From: a bacterium | GTDB taxonomy: Bacteria > Blakebacterota > Blakebacteria > Blakebacterales > Blakebacteraceae | Reading direction: 5' to 3' | DNA length: 9,425 nucleotides | NCBI GenBank assembly: GCA_025774615.1 | Contig: JALGVQ010000113.1 | Span: forward strand, 1 to 9,425 | Shown: positions 6,087-9,425 of the stretch, piece after piece | Layout: each line of letters begins with the position of its first letter | Position numbering within the stretch: the first letter of the stretch is position 1 | Notes under the pieces: generated by a model | What the model saw: only the letters and a program-made list of their open reading frames with translations | Databases searched by the model: none | What the model was told of the DNA's origin: nothing | Made by a program: the position numbers and the translations under genes

Positions 6087-8549
6087 TCACTCATGATGCA
6101 GAGCCTCGATCGGATTGACCCTGGCTGCCCGACGGGCAGGAGTTATCGTCGCGGCGATCGTCACACCGACCAGTATCAGGGGGACCCCCGCGAATGTGAT
6201 CGGATCGAGAGGATCGATACCGAACAGCAGGGCCTTCAGACCCTGAGCCGCTAGTGCAGCTACCGGCACCCCTATCAACAGCCCCACCAGCACCAGTTTG
6301 AGACCGTTCCAGAGGACCATGGTGAGAACATCACGTCTCTGTGCCCCGAGCGCCATGCGGACCCCGACCTCCCGTGTCCTGCGAGAAACCTCGAAAGCGA
6401 TGATACCGTAAAGGCCGATCGAACCGAGGATCAGCGCGACCAGTCCCAGGGCTGAAGCGATACTTCCGACCAGCCTTGGGATGAAGAGCATGACACCTTT
6501 GTACGCGGTGACGGTCTTCAGATCAAAGAGAGGCATGTCTGGATCGATCGACCGCACTTCGTTCTGGATGATCGGTATGAGTTCGTTCTCCGGTGCCGAG
6601 GTGCGCACGATGAACGAGACCGTGTTACCACTGATAGACCGCTGGAAGAGCGCGCCGTAGAAGAACGCCCGCTGCTCTTCACCCAGGGCCCGGTACTTGC
6701 CATCCGCGACCACGCCAACAATCGTGAACAGCTGTTCTCCACCATATGTCCGGCGGAACTGTTTGCCGATCGGATCCTCATCGGGCCAGAACTTCCTGGC
6801 GAAGGTCTCATTGACCATGGCCACGTTCGGCATTCCCTGAACATCCGCATCATTGAATACCCTGCCCCGCAGGATCGGTATACCCATAGCCGCGAAATAG
6901 CCGGGCGCGGCATCTGAGGTCGCGGAGTGCACTCCGTTCTCTCCGACCTCGTAGTCGGAATCAATCGGAATGACATTATTCCCCCGGCTGCTGAGATTCA
7001 TGGGGATATAGTCGGCCATACCGACCGCTTCGACTCCCGGGATGGAAGCAATGCGTTCCTTCACATCGTGCACGAACGTCATCGCCCGGGTCTCTTCATA
7101 TTCGGTGAACTCGAACATGAAGTCGAAGAGCACACCACGCTGCAGATCAAACCCCGGATCGACGGCAGTAGCATTGCCGAGACTGCGCATCAGGAGACCT
7201 GCGCAGAGCAGCAGGACAGCCGAGACCGCGACCTGGGCCACAATAAGTGAGTTTTTCAGCCCAAATCGCCGTCGGCCCTGGAAGGTCGTCGCGGTGCCCT
7301 TCAGGGAATGGACGATCTCCGGATTGGTCGCCTGCCTGGCCGGAATCAGCCCGAAAACGACCCCGGTGATCACTGACAGGACCAGCGTGAAGAGGAGAGC
7401 TTCACCGCTGATCCCGAAATCGAGGTTAACATCGAGTGGTAACGGCGGACGCACCGCCAGAAGCAGCTTTATCAGACCGTGAGCTATCCAGACCCCGACC
7501 AGACCACCCATCAGCGCAAGCGTTACGCTTTCTGTCAGCAGCTGGCGGATCAAACGCCCCCGACCTGCCCCGAGGGCAAGACGGATACCGATCTCCTTCT
7601 GTCGGGCTGATGCTCGGGCAAGCAGGATGCTGGCAAGGTTGGTGCAGGCGATCACGAGAACCAGTCCCACCAGTCCCATCAGAAACCAGCTGAGCAGTTT
7701 GACCGGTCGGTCGAACTCGGGCAATATGACGATATCCTTGGCGGGCAGGATGATCTCCCCGATCATGTTGCCCTCATAGACCTCCGGGTACTCCTGAGCA
7801 AGCCGGGACCGGACAGTACGCAAGACCTCACGGGCATGGCTGATGGTCACCCCGTCCTTCAGGCGGCCCTTGATGTAGCAGCTACTTCCTCCCCCATTCT
7901 CTCTCTGGTTCAGCCTGTTATCGCTTCGCTCCAGCAGGTCGTGGGTGTTGATGGGGGTCCAGCAGGCGACGGTAAAGGGGAACATGCCCGGGAAGTCGGC
8001 CGGGGCGACACCGATGACTGTGAAGGCGTGACTGTTCATCATCACCGTCTGACCGATAATATCCGGATCTGCGTCGAACTTGTTCTGCCAGGTAACGTTG
8101 CTGAGTACCATGGTGGGCATGGCACCCAGGATGTCATCCTCTGCCTCGATGAAACCCCGACCAAGCACCGGCTCGACTCCCAGCATGTCGAAGTAGTTGC
8201 CTGTCACCTCCTCGAAGAACACCATATCACTCGTCATCCCCAGATCCATGAGCGCGATCATGGGGATATACGCAAGGATATCCTCAAAAATATCAGTGGT
8301 CTGAGCACGGTAATCGAGGTATTCGGGGTAGGTGCCCTGAAAGTCATCAATGTCACTTCCAGCAAGCACAACGAGCTCGTGACCATCCTCTACTCCCTGA
8401 TCGGGCCGAAAGATGGTCTTGTAGATGCTGAAGATGCCGGTATTCACACCGATACCGATCGCGAGTGAGAACACCGCGACGGCAACGAAGCCGGGATTCA
8501 GCTTCATGGAGCGGAATGTATAGCGAAGATCGTTAAGGAAATCACCCAT
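6087..8549 (-). CDS. MacB/FtsX-like permease of the ADOP type
   Basis: An 820-residue inner-membrane permease built from two MacB-like halves. Each half has a leading membrane segment, a MacB-type periplasmic core domain and an FtsX domain. Predicted membrane segments are near 20-44, 286-308, 340-364, 385-404, 434-455, 696-720, 750-770 and 786-803. The cytoplasmic coupling motif appears twice, as EIGIRLALGA and EVGVRMALGA, and the protein ends in PARRAARVNPIEAL, all typical of ADOP (acidobacterial duplicated orphan permease) proteins. Family members probably work with an ABC ATPase in mechanotransmission or export of lipophilic compounds, but here no ATPase gene is adjacent. The start at 8549 follows AAGGGG with a good spacing and gives the usual family N-terminus; an ATG at 8588 would add 13 residues. 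The extra N-terminal domain found in some ADOPs is absent. The substrate cannot be inferred. Confidence 0.92.
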   Translation of the reverse strand: MGDFLNDLRYTFRSMKLNPGFVAVAVFSLAIGIGVNTGIFSIYKTIFRPDQGVEDGHELVVLAGSDIDDFQGTYPEYLDYRAQTTDIFEDILAYIPMIALMDLGMTSDMVFFEEVTGNYFDMLGVEPVLGRGFIEAEDDILGAMPTMVLSNVTWQNKFDADPDIIGQTVMMNSHAFTVIGVAPADFPGMFPFTVACWTPINTHDLLERSDNRLNQRENGGGSSCYIKGRLKDGVTISHAREVLRTVRSRLAQEYPEVYEGNMIGEIILPAKDIVILPEFDRPVKLLSWFLMGLVGLVLVIACTNLASILLARASARQKEIGIRLALGAGRGRLIRQLLTESVTLALMGGLVGVWIAHGLIKLLLAVRPPLPLDVNLDFGISGEALLFTLVLSVITGVVFGLIPARQATNPEIVHSLKGTATTFQGRRRFGLKNSLIVAQVAVSAVLLLCAGLLMRSLGNATAVDPGFDLQRGVLFDFMFEFTEYEETRAMTFVHDVKERIASIPGVEAVGMADYIPMNLSSRGNNVIPIDSDYEVGENGVHSATSDAAPGYFAAMGIPILRGRVFNDADVQGMPNVAMVNETFARKFWPDEDPIGKQFRRTYGGEQLFTIVGVVADGKYRALGEEQRAFFYGALFQRSISGNTVSFIVRTSAPENELIPIIQNEVRSIDPDMPLFDLKTVTAYKGVMLFIPRLVGSIASALGLVALILGSIGLYGIIAFEVSRRTREVGVRMALGAQRRDVLTMVLWNGLKLVLVGLLIGVPVAALAAQGLKALLFGIDPLDPITFAGVPLILVGVTIAATITPARRAARVNPIEALHHE

Positions 8550-8588
8550 TGCAGACCCCTTCAGGTACTGTCCCGTTCCGGTCTGCAT

Positions 8589-8893
8589 CCCCCACTCGAT
8601 ATCGATCGATGATAACCAGAACCTGTGATTCAGATATTCCTGCGCAACCGAGTTACTGATCGCCTGTTCTTCATACGGTATGCTGTAAAGTCAGGTTTCC
8701 GGGGAATCAGATGTTTGAGGAAGGTATCCTGTTGTATCAGTGGATTAATGACCATGTCAGTTGATCACAATGGAACACATCAGCGGATCTATGCAGTGAT
8801 CCGGTCGGATATCTCTCGACCGGTACGGCTGGCAACCCCGGGAGCGTCAATAGTGCCTCCTGAAGCGATCGACTGATATACCGGGTGGCAACT
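8589..8893. other. Non-coding stretch upstream of the permease gene
   Basis: About 300 bp with no convincing gene; the short open frames have no Shine-Dalgarno or recognisable product. It should hold the permease promoter (minus strand), but no clear -35/-10 pair is visible. Near the permease end it has the overlapping palindromes CGATATCG (8597-8604) and ATCGATCGAT (8601-8610). A perfect stem-loop at 8801-8823 is listed separately. GATC occurs six times here. Confidence 0.5.
8801..8823. repeat. Perfect 7-bp GC-rich stem-loop
   Basis: CCGGTCG (8801-8807) and CGACCGG (8817-8823) are perfect inverted copies around a 9-nt loop. It lies about 70 nt downstream of the DUF5615 stop codon, where the 3' end of that minus-strand transcript is expected. 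No T-run follows on the minus strand, so it is at best a non-canonical terminator or an RNA-stabilising 3' hairpin. Confidence 0.4.
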
Positions 8894-9346
8894 TCAGGTA
8901 GCCGCCTCCAGGCGTCGCAGGGCCCGAATCCAGGCAGGCTCCGCTTCCCGTATGAATGGACCGTCACCGTCCTGGATCAGATCCCGAGACAGCCAGGCTA
9001 CACCAGCCGGGATGCCGCCGGTACATTGTTGCAGCGACATCCAATTATTGATTGCACGTACCAGAAGAGTCGGGTCCTTTTCAGGAAAAGACGCAGGTAC
9101 AAGCAGAACACCTGTGAATTCTCTTTTCACATTTTGATAGAACCTTGACAGGCGCATGAAATCTTTCACATCCCGTGTGACCAGGATGCGATCGTCCTCC
9201 CTGGCTGCATCCAGGATCTCATTATCAGGTCGTCCTGAAAGACCGATACCTCGAACATGGACTGCATCGACTCCCTGGGCTTGCAGCGCGTTGAGCACAC
9301 CATCATGTATATTCTCGTCGAGAAGTAGACGTAGTCCGGATCTCAT
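8894..9346 (-). CDS. DUF5615 PIN-like protein, putative toxin-type nuclease
   Basis: A 150-residue protein with the DUF5615 (Mut7-C-like, PIN-fold) core. LLLDENI (Asp10, Glu11) begins the first strand; a GRPDNEILDAARE helix follows (38-50, Asp41 and Glu43); then LVTRDVKDF (55-63, Asp59 and Asp62) supplies further acidic residues of the expected metal site. The core ends near residue 115, and the ~35-residue C-terminal tail rich in Trp and Arg has no recognised motif. DUF5615 proteins usually lie next to a small partner gene and are treated as putative toxin-antitoxin components with RNase activity, though few have been tested. Its ATG overlaps the stop of the upstream frame (ATGA), as in a coupled pair. 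The tail and the 150-residue length make it somewhat longer than minimal members. Confidence 0.85.
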   Translation of the reverse strand: MRSGLRLLLDENIHDGVLNALQAQGVDAVHVRGIGLSGRPDNEILDAAREDDRILVTRDVKDFMRLSRFYQNVKREFTGVLLVPASFPEKDPTLLVRAINNWMSLQQCTGGIPAGVAWLSRDLIQDGDGPFIREAEPAWIRALRRLEAAT

Positions 9347-9423
9347 GCCTGGTCACCCAGCATGAGCTTCTCAAGTCGCAGATTCTCTCGTAGATGCTCA
9401 TCGATGGATTCGGGGAACAGCCG
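9343..9423 (-). CDS. C-terminal end of an unidentified gene, possible DUF5615 partner
   Basis: The last 26 codons of a minus-strand frame that enters from beyond the right edge and stops at TGA 9345-9343, overlapping the DUF5615 start by 4 bp. The visible product is hydrophilic and helical (FPESIDEHLRENLRLEKLML, then a short tail). The ATGA overlap and gene order suggest an antitoxin or other partner of the DUF5615 protein. Too little is visible to name a family; DUF433 and ribbon-helix-helix antitoxins are the usual candidates, but neither can be shown. Confidence 0.5.
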   Translation of the reverse strand, partial: RLFPESIDEHLRENLRLEKLMLGDQA

Positions 9424-9425
9424 GT

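Noticed and set aside
7836-8468. 210-codon open frame on the plus strand
   Set aside because: It is fully antisense to the permease gene, whose motifs and length are clear. The product shows no motif and is a shadow of GC-biased codons.
8625-8876. 83-codon open frame on the plus strand in the non-coding gap
   Set aside because: No Shine-Dalgarno, no motif, and a composition unlike neighbouring proteins.

Overview
The window (9425 bp, mid-50s % GC by eye) looks like ordinary chromosomal DNA from an uncultured or environmental Gram-negative bacterium. The lineage clues are a long MacB/FtsX-like permease of the ADOP type (frequent in Acidobacteriota, Gemmatimonadota, Latescibacterota and similar phyla), a lipobox lipoprotein with FG-GAP repeats, and a Lep-type signal peptidase. 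No gene is diagnostic for a phylum. I see no rRNA, tRNA, CRISPR array, transposase or phage gene.

Layout. 270-1789 (minus) is a two-gene operon: a YtrA-type GntR regulator overlapping by 4 bp a slipin/SPFH protein with four predicted N-terminal membrane segments. Its promoter (TTGACA-17-TAATAT) is overlaid by a near-perfect 34-bp palindrome, a strong candidate for an autoregulatory operator. 2030-3712 (plus) encodes a predicted lipoprotein fusing an FG-GAP propeller-like region to a TlpA-type thioredoxin domain (WCGPC). 3863-4507 (plus) is signal peptidase I, with a dyad in the spacer of its candidate promoter. 4521-4703 (minus) is a 60-residue zinc-ribbon protein. 4906-6030 (plus) is a bacterial relative of the BAHD/transferase acyltransferases, with HxxxD and DFGxG motifs. 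6087-8549 (minus) is the ADOP-type permease, with no ATPase gene beside it. 8589-8893 is non-coding. 8894-9346 (minus) is a DUF5615 PIN-like protein, overlapping by 4 bp the end of an unidentified upstream gene cut by the window edge; this has the layout of a toxin-antitoxin pair.

How they fit together. Most units look independent, as their strands alternate and two pairs converge. A loose theme is the cell envelope: membrane scaffold, exported thioredoxin lipoprotein, signal peptidase and permease. The most coherent system is GntR regulator, palindromic operator and polytopic SPFH protein, a plausible membrane-stress module. The most unusual single genes are the BAHD-like acyltransferase and the FG-GAP/thioredoxin fusion. 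By hand count GATC occurs about 130 times, roughly 3.5 times the chance expectation, in genes and gaps alike.
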